Shown: positions 37,330-51,365, counted from the stretch's first letter. The stretch: DNA of 64,000 nt from Congeria kusceri (GCA_027627225.1 CM051038.1:37986341-38050340), one strand, 5' to 3'. Program-made: numbers and translations. Notes: generated by a model not told the origin, from the sequence alone.

Positions 37330-40300
37330 AGAAAAGACTTACAGAAACAATAAAGAAAAAATGTTATTTGAAAAATATATCATTTACTCATGATGATAAA
37401 CAATTAGTTCCCCTAAAATTGTTGCTGATTACAAAAAGGTATGAGATAATTTTGAATACCAGCCAGTTTACCTGTTCATTGCCTGAAATAAAGAAAAACA
37501 AATAGGCATTCAAAATGTTAACAAACGAAGAAAAAACAAATATAACAAGGCAGTCCAAAGGGCAGCTATATCCCACGCCATGATCCTTCATTATATTTTA
37601 AAGGTGACTTTGAAGTATCACACTGACCTTAATCAGTTTCATGAAAATTCCTTAAAGGGCATAGGAGATATGGAGCTGACACATTTGACCTTTAAGTGTG
37701 ACCTTGACCTTGAGGTGGCAAGAGTGCTCCATGCTTTCTGCACATTGCCTCAATGTGATAAACATTTGAGCCACATTTCATAAAAATCCTTCAAAGGGCA
37801 TAGGAGATATGGAGCAGACACAAGAATGGAGGCTCAAACATTTGACCTTAAAGTGTGACCTTGACCTTGAGGTGGCGTGACTGTCTCAAGCCTTCTGCAC
37901 ATTGCCTCAATGTGATAAACATTTGAGGCAAGGTTCATGAAAATCCTTTAAAGGGCACAGGATATATAGAACGGACATAAAAATACAGGCTCAAATATTC
38001 AAACTTTAAGTGTGACCTTGACCTTGAGTCGGCGTGGCTGGCTTATGCCTTCTGCACATGGTCTCAATGAGCAAAACATTTGAGCCAAGTTTCATGAAAA
38101 TCCTTCAAAGGGTATAGGGGATATGGAGCGGACACAAAAAACGGACACGAAAATGGAGGCTAAAAAATTTAACCTTCAAGTGTGACCTTGACCTTGAGCT
38201 GGCATGAAAGGCCCATGCCTTCTGCACATCTTTTCAATGACCTAAACATTTGAGCCAAGTTTCATGAAAATCCTTCAAAAGACATGAGATATGGAGCAGA
38301 CACGAAATGGAGGCTCGAATATTTGACCTACAAGAGCGACCTTGACCTTGAGCCGGTGTGACTGACTCATGCCTTCTGCACATTGTCTCAATCACAAACA
38401 TTTGAGCCAAGTTTCATGAAAATCCTTCAAAGGGTATAGAAGATATGGAGCGGACACAAAATCTAGGCTAGAATATTTGACCTTCAAGTGTGACCTTGAC
38501 CTTGAGCCAGCGTGACTGACTCATGCCTTCTGCACATCGTCTCAATGACCTTAACATTTGAGCCAAGTTTCATGAAAATCCTTCAAAGGGTATAGGAGAT
38601 ATGGAGCGGACACGAAATGGAGGCTCGAATATTTGACCTTCAAGTGTGACCTTGACATAGAGCCGGCGTGACTGACTCATGCTTTCTGCACATCGTCTCA
38701 ATGACCTAAACATTTGAGCTAAGTTTCACGAAAATCCTTCATAGGCTATAGGAGATATGGAGCAGACACGAAAACGTTACAGACAGACAGACGGACAGAC
38801 GGACGGTCGGACGGACGGACGAAGGGCATTCCTATAACCCCCCTCCAGCTTCGTGGCGGGGGATTAATAAAATAATAACCAACAGAACTGTGACCTTCCA
38901 AAAGATAAATGTATGTCTTGCATAGATTTGGACCAAAATAAATAGGACACTTAGAGCTAAATACTGCCCATCTAAATAACTGGCATGCTCACCATTCACT
39001 TGACAGATCATAAGGCCTATTGGTTCGCCAACTGACGGGTCTTACCCTATCAACTGACAAAGAATTTTGGCCGTCGATCAATTATATGGCACAGGCCCCT
39101 ACTGTGCCCGACCATGTCAGTGGTCAGTTATCTGACCTACTGATAAGACTATTGACCCCCATCCTGGTAGGCCAAATGAAGATCATAAAAATAACACTAG
39201 CTGGCCTTCTGGCAGACTAAGGCCAATAACCAACCAGTAGACAGTTCTGATAATAATAGTAATAATAATAATAATATATGAAATAACCAAAATAATCATA
39301 CTTACCTGCCAAAAAATAAATAATAATAATCACACTTACCAACACTAATAATGAAGAAGAAAACAAAGAAGACGCAGAAGAAAACGTAGAAGAAGAAGGA
39401 AAAGAGCTCACATAGTAATTTACATAAGCCAAGTAGCAATGAGTTATTCAAAACATTCACAGCTTATTAAGATAACTGCCATTAATTTTCACACAAAGTC
39501 ATTTATGTACATTAAAATAATAAAACACCATTTTTATTTACCAGTATTCTAAAATGACAAATTTACATCAATCGTTCATATAAACAGAATACAATGTGTG
39601 TATTAACAAACTATCAATTAAATATGTATCTAAAGATAATGGGATGTAAGCTGAACTGGCTGTATTTTTATACTGTGAGTTTATTCAAAAAAACATATTT
39701 GAGTTGCAAAGCCATTAGCTTTATTGTCTGTCAAAGTTTTGAGTAACTCAGATATTGAAAACAAAGTTTGTTCATGTATAGATAAAGTGGCTGGTAAAGA
39801 AACAAACAAATAAACAATAGGGCCATTTTGGCCCTGGGTCGCTCACCTGAGTTTAATGAATCATAATGGCACATTTCTTCGGAATTATTTGAAAATCCAG
39901 ATAGTGGTTATATAATATTTTCAAAGTTTTCAATAAAGCCATATAAGGAAAGCTACTCTGTCCCCTGGCAGCCATGTTTTTTTAACAAATCATAATACAT
40001 TTAAGAATTTGGTAGAGGGTCACCCAAGGAACATTTCTTTGAAGTTATTTTCAAATCCAACAAGTGGTTTCTGACAAGAAGATTTTTTAAGTTTTTAAGA
40101 TAGGCATATAAGAAATAAAAACCTGCCCCCTGTCTGCCATGTTTTTTAACATTGCAAAATAACTTGAGATATTTTGTAGAGGACCAACCAAGGAACATTT
40201 CTGCGAAATTATTTCAATACCTAACAAGTGGTTACTGACAAGCTGATTTTTTTAATTTTCCATATAGCCATTAAGGAAAATGCCCCGCCCCCTGGCAGCC

Positions 40301-40400
40301 ATGTTTTTTAATGACACAAAACAAATTGAAGTATTTTGGTAAAGAACCAACCCAGGAACATACTGCGAAAAATTATTAGATTTTAACATGACCAGACAAC
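37330..40400 (+). repeat. 2-kb tandem segment, copy C, split by an insertion
   Basis: The landmark is at 37404. The copy is interrupted at 37545, resumes at 38865, and continues through the TGTCAGTGGTCAGT spacer, the AAT run and the terminal tandem element to about 40400. Its terminal element lacks the usual GTGAGCTAAA end. Confidence 0.88.
37546..38864 (+). mobile_element. 1.3-kb insertion with about seven 157-bp tandem units
   Basis: Comparison with copies A and B shows the insertion directly. TAA is present on both sides (37543-37545 and 38865-38867), consistent with a 3-bp duplication. Inside, TGTGACCTTGACC recurs at 37697, 37854, 38011, 38181, about 38334, 38489 and 38645. It ends in a GACGGACGG-type stretch and AGCTTCGTGGCGGGGGATT. 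The ends are not inverted repeats, so the class is unknown. Confidence 0.75.
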
Positions 40401-40989
40401 AAATTCCGCAATAACAAAGCTAACTGTATTTTACAGTTTTGGAACTATGTTTTTTAGTTGTTTATTGTCAATTAAACAATGGAAACTTTTACTATGATTG
40501 GTTAGTAAAAACTAAATCAACAATTTCCAACAAAAATTAAAAAACGCAAACAATTTAAAGTATAAAAAATATACAAAAGTTACGGTTGTGGTACTGCCCT
40601 AACAGTAGCTTGAGAATTGATTGACTGAAAGCTTTTGACCGGCACTAACCAGGACACACAATTATACTTTAAATCAACAAACACACTGCAATAAATCCAG
40701 AAATGCCTGATGAAAGGGGTTAAGAAATGAAATTTAATAAATAAAAGAGGCTTTCAAAAAATCATTAATGGTATTTATAGTAAAAAAATCACAAAACATG
40801 TAAAAATGAATGTTAAAAGTTAAGATGCAAGATAATATTCATTGGCCATCCAGTTTATCAACTCTTCTATTATAAGAAAACACACCATAAATGATGAGAA
40901 TGGCGGTGAATGTTTAACGTTTAGTCTGTTATTGTACCAAATACAAGAAACTTCCTTAAGTATGGACATAACTTTGCATGTGGCACCTT
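40400..40989. other. AT-rich spacer, nothing recognised
   Basis: No supported gene or repeat. Confidence 0.4.
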
Positions 40990-43900
40990 CTGAATTTTGA
41001 AATGTCTGTGGTTTGACCATTTAACCATTCTCTGTCTGAATGATGAAATGTCTGTAGTTTGACCATTTAACCATTCTCTGTCTGAATGTTGAAATGTCTG
41101 TGGTTTGACCATTTAACCATTCTCTGTCTGAATGTTGAAATGTCTGTGGTTTGACCATTTAACCATTCTCTGTCTGAATGTTGAAATGTCTGTGGTTTGA
41201 CCATTTAACCATTCTCTGTCTGAATGTTGAAATGTCTGTTGTTTGACCATTTCACCATTCTCTGTCTGAATGTTGAAATGTCTGTAGTTTGACCATTTAA
41301 CCATTCTCTGTCTGACTGTTGAAATGTCTGTGGTTTGACCATTTAACCATTCTCTATCTGAATGTTGAAATGTCTGTGGTTTGACCATTTAACCATTCTC
41401 TGTCTGAATGTTGAAATGTCTGTAGTTTGACCATTTAACCATTCTCTGTCTGAATGTTGACCATTTAACTATTCTCTGTCTGAATGTTGACCATTTAACC
41501 ATTCTCTGTCTGAATGTTGAAATGTCTGTGGTTTGACCATTTAACCATTCTCTGTCTGAATGTTGAAATGTCTGTGGTTTGACCATTTAACCATTCTCTG
41601 TCTGAATGTTGAAATGTCTGTGGTTTGACCATTTAACCATTCTCTGTCTGAATGTTGAAATGTATGTGGTTTGACCATTTAAACATTCTCTGTCTGAATG
41701 TTGAAATGTCTGTGGGTTGACCATTTAACCATTCTCTGTCTGAATGTTGAAATGTATGTGGTTTGACCATTTAACCATTCTCTGTCTGAATGTTGAAATG
41801 TCTGTAGTTTGACCATTTAACCATTCTCTGTCTGAATGTTGAAATGTCTGTGGTTTGACCATTTAACCATTCTCTGTCTGAATGTTGAAATGTCTGTGGT
41901 TTGACCATTTAACCATTCTCTGTCTGAATGTTGAAATGTCTGTAGTTTGACCATTTAACCATTCTCTGTATGAATGTTGAAATGTCTGTGGTTTGACCAT
42001 TTAACCATTCTCTGTCTGAATGTTGACCATTTAACCATTCTCTGTCTGAATGTTGAAATGTCTGTGGTTTGACCATTTAACCATTCTCTGTCTGAAATGT
42101 CTGTGGTTTGACCATTTAACTATTCTCTGTCTGAATGTTGAAATGTCTGTGGTTTGACCATTTAACCATTATCTGTCTGAATGTTGAAATGTCTGTGGTT
42201 TGACCATTTAACCATTCTCTGTCTGGATGTTGAAATGTCTGTGGTTTGACCATTTAACCATTCTCTGTCTGAATGTTGAAATGTCTGTGGTTTGACCATT
42301 TAACCATTCTCTGTCTGAATGTTGAAATGTCTGTGGTTTGACCATTTAACCATTCTCTGTCTGAATGTTGAAATGTCTGTAGTTTGACCATTTAACCATT
42401 CTCTATCTGAATGTTGAAATGTCTGTGGTTTGACCATTTAACCATTCTCTGTCTGAATGTTGAAATGTCTGTAGTTTGACCATTTAACCATTCTCTATCT
42501 GAATGTTGAAATGTCTGTGGTTTGACCATTTAACCATTCTCTGTCTGAATGTTGAAATGTCTGTGGTTTGACCATTTAACCATTCTCTGTCTGAATGTTG
42601 ACCATTTAACCATTCTCTGTCTGAATGTTGAAATGTCTGTGGTTTGACCATTTAACCATTCTCTGTCTGAATGTTGAAATGTCTGTAGTTTGACCATTTA
42701 ACCATTCTCTATCTGAATGTTGAAATGTCTGTGGTTTGACCATTTAACCATTCTCTGTCTGAATGTTGAAATGTCTGTAGTTTGACCATTTAACCATTCT
42801 CTATCTGAATGTTGAAATGTCTGTGGTTTGACCATTTAACCATTCTCTGTCTGAATGTTGAAATGTCTGTGGTTTGACCATTTAACCATTCTCTGTCTGA
42901 ATGTTGACCATTTAACCATTCTCTGTCTGAATGTTGAAATGTCTGTGGTTTGACCATTTAACCATTCTCTGTCTGAATGTTGACCATTTAACCATTCTCT
43001 GTCTGAATGTTGAAATGTCTGTGGTTTGACCATTTAACCATTCTCTGTCTGAAATGTCTGTGGTTTGACCATTTAACTATTCTCTGTCTGAATGTTGAAA
43101 TGTCTGTGGTTTGACCATTTAACCATTCTCTGTCTGAAATGTCTGTGGTTTGACCATTTAACCATTCTCTGTCTGAATGTTGACCATTTAACCATTCTCT
43201 TTCTGAATGTTGAAATGTATGTGGTTTGACCATTTAACCATTCTCTGTCTGAATGTTGGAATGTCTGTGGTTTGACCATTTAACCATTCTCTGTCTGAAT
43301 GTTGAAATGTCTGTGGTTTGACCATTTAACCATTCTCTGTCTGAATGTTGAAATGTCTGTGGTTTGACCATTTAACCATTCTCTGTCTGAATGTTGACCA
43401 TTTAACCATTCTCTGTCTGAATGTTGAAATGTATGTGGTTTGACCATTTAACTATTCTCTGTCTGAATGTTGAAATGTCTGTGGTTTGACCATTTAACCA
43501 TTCTCTGTCTGAATGTTGAAATGTCTGTGGTTTGACCATTTAACCATTCTCTGTCTGAATGTTGACCATTTAACCATTCTCTGTCTGAATGTTGAAATGT
43601 CTGTAGTTTGACCATTTAACCATTCTCTGTCTGAATGTTGAAATGTCTGTGGTTTGACCATTTAACCATTCTCTGTCTGAATGTTGAAATGTCTGTGGTT
43701 TGACCATTTAACCATTCTCTGTCTGAATGTTGAAATGTCTGTGGTTTGACCATTTAACCATTCTCTATCTGAATGTTGAAATGTCTGTGGATTGACCATT
43801 TAACCATTCTATATCTGAATGTTGAAATGTCTGTGGTTTGACCATTTAACCATTCTCTATCTGAATGTTGAAATGTCTGTGGTTTGACCATTTAACCATT

Positions 43901-46900
43901 CTCTGTCTGAATGTTGACCATTTAACCATTCTCTGTCTGAATGTTGAAATGTCTGTGGTTTGACCATTTAACCATTCTCTGTCTGAATGTTGAAATGTCT
44001 GTGGTTTGACCATTTAACCATTCTCTGTCTGAATGTTGACCATTTAACCATTCTCTGTCTGAATGTTGAAATGTCTGTAGTTTGACCATTTAACCATTCT
44101 CTGTCTGAATGTTGAAATGTCTGTGGTTTGACCATTTAACCATTCTCTGTCTGAATGTTGAAATGTCTGTGGTTTGACCATTTAACCATTCTCTGTCTGA
44201 ATGTTGAAATGTCTGTGGTTTGACCATTTAACCATTCTCTATCTGAATGTTGAAATGTCTGTGGATTGACCATTTAACCATTCTATATCTGAATGTTGAA
44301 ATGTCTGTGGTTTGACCATTTAACCATTCTCTGTCTGAATGTTGAAATGTCTGTAGTTTGACCATTTAACCATTCTCTGTCTGAATGTTGAAATGTCTGT
44401 AGTTTGACCATTTAACCATTCTCTGTCTGAATGTTGAAATGTCTGTAGTTTGACCATTTAACCATTCTCTGTCTGAATGTTGAAATGTCTGTAGTTTGAC
44501 CATTTAACCATTCTCTGTCTGAATGTTGAAATGTCTGTGGTTTGACCATTTAACCATTCTCTGTCTGAATGTTGAAATGTCTGTAGTTTGACCATTTAAC
44601 CATTCTCTGTCTGAATGTTGAAATGTATGTGGTTTGACCATTTAACCATTCCCTGTCTGAATGTTGACCATTTAACCATTCTCTGTCTGAATGTTGAAAT
44701 GTCTGTGGTTTGACCATTTAACCATTCTCTGTCTGAATGTTGAAATGTCTGTGGTTTGACCATTTAACCATTCTCTGTCTGAATGTTGAAATGTATGTGG
44801 TTTGACCATTTAAACATTCTCTGTCTGAATGTTAAAATGTCTGTGGGTTGACCATTTAACCATTCTCTGTCTGAATGTTGAAATGTATGTGGTTTGACCA
44901 TTTAACCATTCTCTGTCTGAATGTTGAAATGTCTGTAGTTTGACCATTTAACCATTCTCTGTCTGAATGTTGAAATGTCTGTGGTTTGACCATTTAACCA
45001 TTCTCTGTCTGAATGTTGAAATGTCTGTGGTTTGACCATTTAACCATTCTCTGTCTGAATGTTGAAATGTCTGTAGTTTGACCATTTAACCATTCTCTGT
45101 ATGAATGTTGAAATGTCTGTGGTTTGACCATTTAACCATTCTCTGTCTGAATGTTGACCATTTAACCATTCTCTGTCTGAATGTTGAAATGTCTGTGGTT
45201 TGACCATTTAACCATTCTCTGTCTGAAATGTCTGTGGTTTGACCATTTAACTATTCTCTGTCTGAATGTTGAAATGTCTGTGGTTTGACCATTTAACCAT
45301 TCTCTGTCTGAATGTTGAAATGTATGTGGTTTGACCATTTAACCATTCTCTGTCTGAATGTTGAAATGTATGTGGTTTGACCATTTAACCATTCTCTGTC
45401 TGAATGTTGAAATGTCTGTGGTTTGACCATTTAACCATTCTCTGTCTGAATGTTGAAATGTCTGTAGTTTGACCATTTAACTATTCTCTGTCTGAATGTT
45501 GAAATGTATGTGGTTTGACCATTTAACCATTCTCTGTCTGAATGTTGAAATGTCTGTGGTTTGACCATTTAACCATTCTCTATCTGAATGTTGAAATGTC
45601 TGTGGGTTGACCATTTAACCATTCTCTGTCTGGATGTTGAAATGTCTGTGGTTTGACCATTTAACCATTCTCTGCCTGAATGTTGAAATGTCTGTGGTTT
45701 GACCATTTAACCATTCTCTGCCTGAATGTTGACCATTTAACCATTCTCTGTCTGAATGTTGAAATGTCTGTGGTTTGACCATTTAACCATTCTCTGTCTG
45801 AATGTTGAAATGTCTGTGGGTTGACCATTTAACCATTCTCTGTCTGAATGTTGAAATGTCTGTGGTTTGACCATTTAACCATTCTCTGTCTGAATGTTGT
45901 GATGTCTGTGGTTTGACCATTTAACCATTCTCTGTCTGAATGTTGAAATGTCTGTGGGTTGACCATTTAACTATTCTCTGTCTGAAATGTCTGTGGTTTG
46001 ACCATTTAACCATTCTCTGTCTGAAATGTCTGTGGTTTGACCATTTAACCATTCTCTGTCTGAATGTTGAAATGTCTGTGGTTTGACCATTTAACCATTC
46101 TCTGTCTGAATGTTGAAATGTCTGTGGTTTGACCATTTAACCATTCTCTGTCTGAATGTTGAAATGTCTGTGGTTTGACCATTTAACCATTCTCTGTCTG
46201 AATGTTGAAATGTCTGTGGGTTGACCATTTAACCATTCTCTGTCTGAATGTTGAAATGTCTGTGGGTTGACCATTTAACCATTCTCTGTCTGAAATGTCT
46301 GTGGTTTGACCATTTAACCATTCTCTGTCTGAATGTTGAAATGTCTGTGGGTTGACCATTTAACCATTCTCTGTCTGAATGTTGAAATGTCTGTGGTTTG
46401 ACCATTTAACCATTCTCTGTCTGAATGTTGAAATGTCTGTGGTTTGACCATTTAACCATTCTCTGTCTGAATGTTGAAATGTATGTGGGTTGACCATTTA
46501 ACCATTCTCTGTCTGAATGTTGAAATGTCTGTGGTTTGACCATTTAACCATTCTCTGTCTGAATGTTGAAATGTCTGTGGTTTGAGCATTTAACTATTCT
46601 CTGTCTGAATGTTGAAATGTCTGTGGTTTGACCATTTAACCATTCTCTGTCTGAATGTTGAAATGTCTGTGGTTTGACCATTTAACCATTCTCTGTCTGA
46701 ATGTTGAAATGTCTGTGGTTTGACCATTTAACCATTCTCTGGCTGAATGTTGAAATGTCTGTGGTTTGACCATTTAACCATTCTCTGTCTGAATTTTGAA
46801 ATGTCTGTGGGTTGACCATTTAACCATTCTCTGTCTGAATGTTGAAATGTATGTGCTTTGACCATTTAACCATTCTCTGTCTGAATGTTGAAATGTCTGT

Positions 46901-49109
46901 AGGTTGACCATTTAACCATTCTCTGTCTGAATGTTGAAATGTCTGTAGTTTGACCATTTAACCATTCTCTGTCTGAATGTTGAAATGTCTGTAGGTTGAC
47001 CATTTAACCATTCTCTGTCTGAATGTTGAAATGTCTGTGGTTTGACCATTTAACCATTCTCTGTCTGAATGTTGAAATATCTGTGGTTTGACCATTTAAC
47101 CATTCTCTGTCTGAATGTTGAAATGTCTGTGGTTTGACCATTTAACCATTCTCTGTCTGAATGTTGAAATGTCTGTGGTTTGACCATTTAACCATTCTCT
47201 GTCTGAATGTTGACCATTTAACCATTCTCTGTCTGAATGTTGAAATGTCTGTGGTTTGACCATTTAACCATTCTCTGTCTGAAATGTCTGTGGTTTGACC
47301 ATTTAACCATTCTCTGTCTGAATGTTGAAATGTCTGTGGTTTGACCATTTAACCATTCTCTGTCTGAATGTTGAAATGTCTGTGGTTTGACCATTTAACC
47401 ATTATCTGTCTGAATGTTGAAATGTCTGTGGTTTGACCATTTAACCATTCTCTGTCTGAATGTTGAAATGTCTGTGGTTTGACCATTTAACCATTCTCTA
47501 TCTGAATGTTGAAATGTCTGTGGTTTGACCATTTAACCATTCTCTGCCTGAATGTTGAAATGTATGTGGGTTGACCATTTAACCATTCTCTGTCTGAATG
47601 TTGAAATGTCTGTGGTTTGACCATTTAACCATTCTCTGTCTGAATGTTGAAATGTCTGTAGTTTGACCATTTAACTATTCTCTGTCTGAATGTTGAAATG
47701 TATGTGGCTTGACCATTTAACCATTCTCTGTCTGAATGTTGAAATGTCTGTGGTTTGACCATTTAACCATTCTCTGTCTGAATGTTGAAATGTATGTGGT
47801 TTGACCATTTAACCATTCTCTGTCTGAATGTTGAAATGTATGTGGTTTGACCATTTAACCATTCTCTGTCTGAATGTTGAAATGTCTGTGGTTTGACCAT
47901 TTAACCATTCTCTGTCTGAATGTTGAAATGTCTGTAGTTTGACCATTTAACTATTCTCTGTCTGAATGTTGAAATGTATGTGGTTTGACCATTTAACCAT
48001 TCTCTGTCTGAATGTTGAAATGTCTGTGGTTTGACCATTTAACCATTCTCTATCTGAATGTTGAAATGTCTGTGGGTTGACCATTTAACCATTCTCTGTC
48101 TGAATGTTGAAATGTCTGTGGTTTGACCATTTAACCATTCTCTGTCTGAATGTTGAAATGTCTGTGGTTTGACCATTTAACCATTCTCTGTCTGAATGTT
48201 GAAATGTCTGTGGGTTGACCATTTAACCATTCTCTGTCTGAATGTTGAAATGTCTGTGGTTTGACCATTTAACCATTCTCTGTCTGAATGTTGAAATGTC
48301 TGTGGTTTGACCATTTAACCATTCTCTGTCTGAATGTTGAAATGTCTGTGGTTTGACCATTTAACCATTCTCTGTCTGAATGTTGAAATGTCTGTGGTTT
48401 GACCATTTAACCATTCTCTGTCTGAATGTTGAAATGTCTGTGGGTTGACCATTTAACCATTCTCTGTCTGAATGTTGAAATGTCTGTAGTTTGACCATTT
48501 AACCATTCTCTGTCTGAATGTTGAAATGTCTGTGGTTCGACCATTTAACCATTCTCTGTCTGAATGTTGAAATGTCTGTAGTTTGACCATTTAACCATTC
48601 TCTGTCTGAATGTTGAAATGTCTGTGGGTTGACCATTTAACCATTCTCTGTCTGAATGTTGAAATGTCTGTAGTTTGACCATTTAACCATTCTCTGTCTG
48701 AATGTTGAAATGTCTGTAGTTTGACCATTTAACCATTCTCTGTCTGAATGTTGAAATGTCTGTGGTTTGACCATTTAACCATTCTCTGTCTGAATGTTGA
48801 AATGTCTGTGGTTTGACCATTTAACCATTCTCTGTCTGAATGTTGAAATGTCTGTGGTTTGACCATTTAACCATTCTCTGTCTGAATGTTGAAATGTCTG
48901 TGGTTTGATCATTTAACCATTCTCTGTCTGAATGTTGAAATGTCTGTAGTTTGACCATTTAACCATTCTCTGTCTGAATGTTGAAATGTCTGTAGTTTGA
49001 CCATTTAACCATTCTCTGTCTGAATGTTGAAATGTATGTGGTTTGACCATTTAACCATTCTCTGTCTGAATGTTGAAATGTCTGTGGTTTGACCATTTAA
49101 CCATTCTCT
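40990..49109. repeat. 8.1-kb minisatellite, 46-bp unit, roughly 180 copies
   Basis: The monomer is CCATTCTCTGTCTGAATGTT followed by GAAATGTCTGTGGTTTGACC and ATTTAA (46 bp). Most copies differ at one or two positions (TGTAG/TGTGG, TATGTGG, CTATCTG, AACTATT). A 30-bp variant lacks 16 bp between two TTGA copies, and a 39-bp variant lacks 7 bp between two TGAA copies. Longer blocks are duplicated inside the array at offsets of 474, 2470 and 3131 bp. The copy number is estimated from length. Decayed half-units continue to about 49210. Confidence 0.97.
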
Positions 49110-49209
49110 TAAAAGGATTCTGTAAAAGTGTTGACCATTTGTTACAGGACAGTAGTGACATTGAAATATAAACCTTAAGTGTGGATTGTTTGACCAAATT
49201 AAATATTTT

Positions 49210-50630
49210 CTATGCACTTGTTCAAGAGGGACTACAAGGTTCACCAAAGGGACCCAAAGAATACTTGTTTATGACTATACATTAGGAAATGAAACACTGG
49301 CCTGGATACAGTATATTAGAATGTGCAATGGACATATAGTTAATACAGTGGAATGACTAAACAAAATTTTTTCTGACCTTTGTTGCTGGTGAGTTTGACC
49401 ACACACAAAAAAAGCTTTGACCATAATATAAAAAGGGGCATAGACATCAACACATGACTATAACAAACTATTGTTAACAACAAGAACAACTGACTACAAT
49501 GAACTGCTATTTACAATAAAGTATATACATATGAAGAAAAATAACTATATAAAGCATAGACTATTCAACTAAACTACCATAACCTTCACCTGTAATAATG
49601 TGACGTACATAAATGTTTAAGGACCATGTTTGAACTAATTGGGCCTAATGATCGCATCACGTGACTGGCAATGACCATTCATCAGACAGACCATTCTAAA
49701 GGCCCAAAAAGCTGACCAACTGACAGGCATTGACCCCTCAATTGACAAACCAACATAATGGTCCTACAGATCATAATCCATCAACTGTGCGGCACCAGCC
49801 AAACAGCCAACAGATCATGTGATAGGTCATTTACAGACCTGCAATGCTATGAAGCACTGGTCCACAAGTATGGGCAAGTGAAGGTTGAAGGAAGTGACAC
49901 TAGCCCAATGAACGGTTGTCAAGATGGGAAATTCCCATGACAACCAGCTGTAGACACTGGTCAGTCAACTGAAAGGTCAACCAATAATCAACCAGCTGAG
50001 TGACCATGATGACTACCTAAACTAAATACACTACATTTACAATTACCTGTAAATAAACAAGGCAAAATGCAATGACTGCAATGAATTTATAAAGTAGGTG
50101 GCAAATCAACATGCAGCATTGCTTGCGGTAAAATTACAAAGCCATTAATGTTTGGCAAAATTATTTGAGTTGGTTATAATATTTATTAGCATATGTGGTC
50201 AATATTTCCTTCAACAAATTATCATTCTGAAATAATAAGATGACTTGAATAGTTACTGGCCAAAAAAATAACTACTATAATTGTATTAGAACAAATTAAT
50301 AAGCTACGGTCATTTTGACATGGCAGCACCATGACAAAGAGCCCGTAATTAGAAAAAAATCATACATTGGAAAAATCAATGCAAAAATTGCATTTTTGGT
50401 TTATTACATAGTAAATTTAAAACAATTTAACATTACAATAATATACTATGAAATATAATTATTAATATGCATCATTTTTTTTTTTTTTATTTAATGTCCA
50501 AACAAGAGCATCAACAAGAGCTGTAAAAGTAGGTGATGAATGACCCTGCAGGAATATTAATTAATGTTTGAACACTACACCACTTTGCACATGGAATTAA
50601 AACAAATGACAAATAAATTGCATTATGAAC
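49210..50630. other. AT-rich spacer with a diverged relative of the 2-kb segment
   Basis: 49640-50000 has short phrases (CAACTGACAGGCATTGACC, GATCAT, GGTCAGTC) resembling the spacer of the 2-kb copies near 33550 and 35570. It may be an old copy. I see nothing else. Confidence 0.4.
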
Positions 50631-51365
50631 AAGAGCTGTCTGAGGAGAGTGCGCTCGACTATTCAAAGTATTTCAGTTGCTACATATTTTGGAAACTGGA
50701 AGAGCCTAATGTTGTTGAAATACAAAACTGTGTTGTGGCAATTACTTCATCAAATTATTCCAAGTTTCAACCTTATGTAGTTAATAACTTGTGTAGTTTT
50801 GAATATAAACTTTAACGAGAAAATCTGAAAAGGGGCATAACTATGTCAAAATGCAAAACAGAGTAATAGGGAGGTTGCCCCTGATACTGGAGTTGATGAC
50901 AGAGGTATGTTCCTATTTTCAAGTGAATAACTTATGTAGTTCTGAAGTAACAAAAGTTTGGAATATAAACTTTAACCAGAAAATCTAGTTGAAAAAGGGG
51001 CATAACTCTGACAAAATACAAACACAGTTATAGGGAATGTTTCATCAGAAACTTATGTAAAAAAAGGGGCATAACTCTGTCAAAATAGAAAACAGAGTTA
51101 TATGGAATGTTGCCTCTGACACTGGAATTCATGACAAAGGTATATTCCAAGTTTCAAGTGAATAACTTCTGTAGTTTTGAAGTTACAAAACTTTTGAATA
51201 TAAAACTTTTAACAAGAAAATCTAAGTGAAAAAGGGGCATAACTCTGTCACAATATAAAACAGTTATGGGGAATATTGCCCCTCATACTGGAACTGATGA
51301 CAAAGGTATATTCCAAGTTTCAAGTGAAAAACTCGTGTAGTTTTGAAGTTACAAGACGTTTGAAT
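50631..51365 (+). repeat. Tandem repeat, AAAAGGGGCATAACTCTG unit
   Basis: About four units of roughly 165 bp carry GGGGCATAACTCTGTCAAAA, GTTGCCCCTGATACTGGA, TATTCCAAGTTTCAAGTG and GTAGTTTTGAAGTTAC. It starts with AACAAGAGCTGT. Confidence 0.85.

Noticed and set aside
40990..49109. Possible CRISPR-like array (regular repeat)
   Set aside because: The repeats are directly tandem with no unique spacers, and the genome is eukaryotic.
50564..50815. An 83-codon frame upstream of the 50.6-kb tandem array
   Set aside because: It runs into the repeat unit itself and has no family features.
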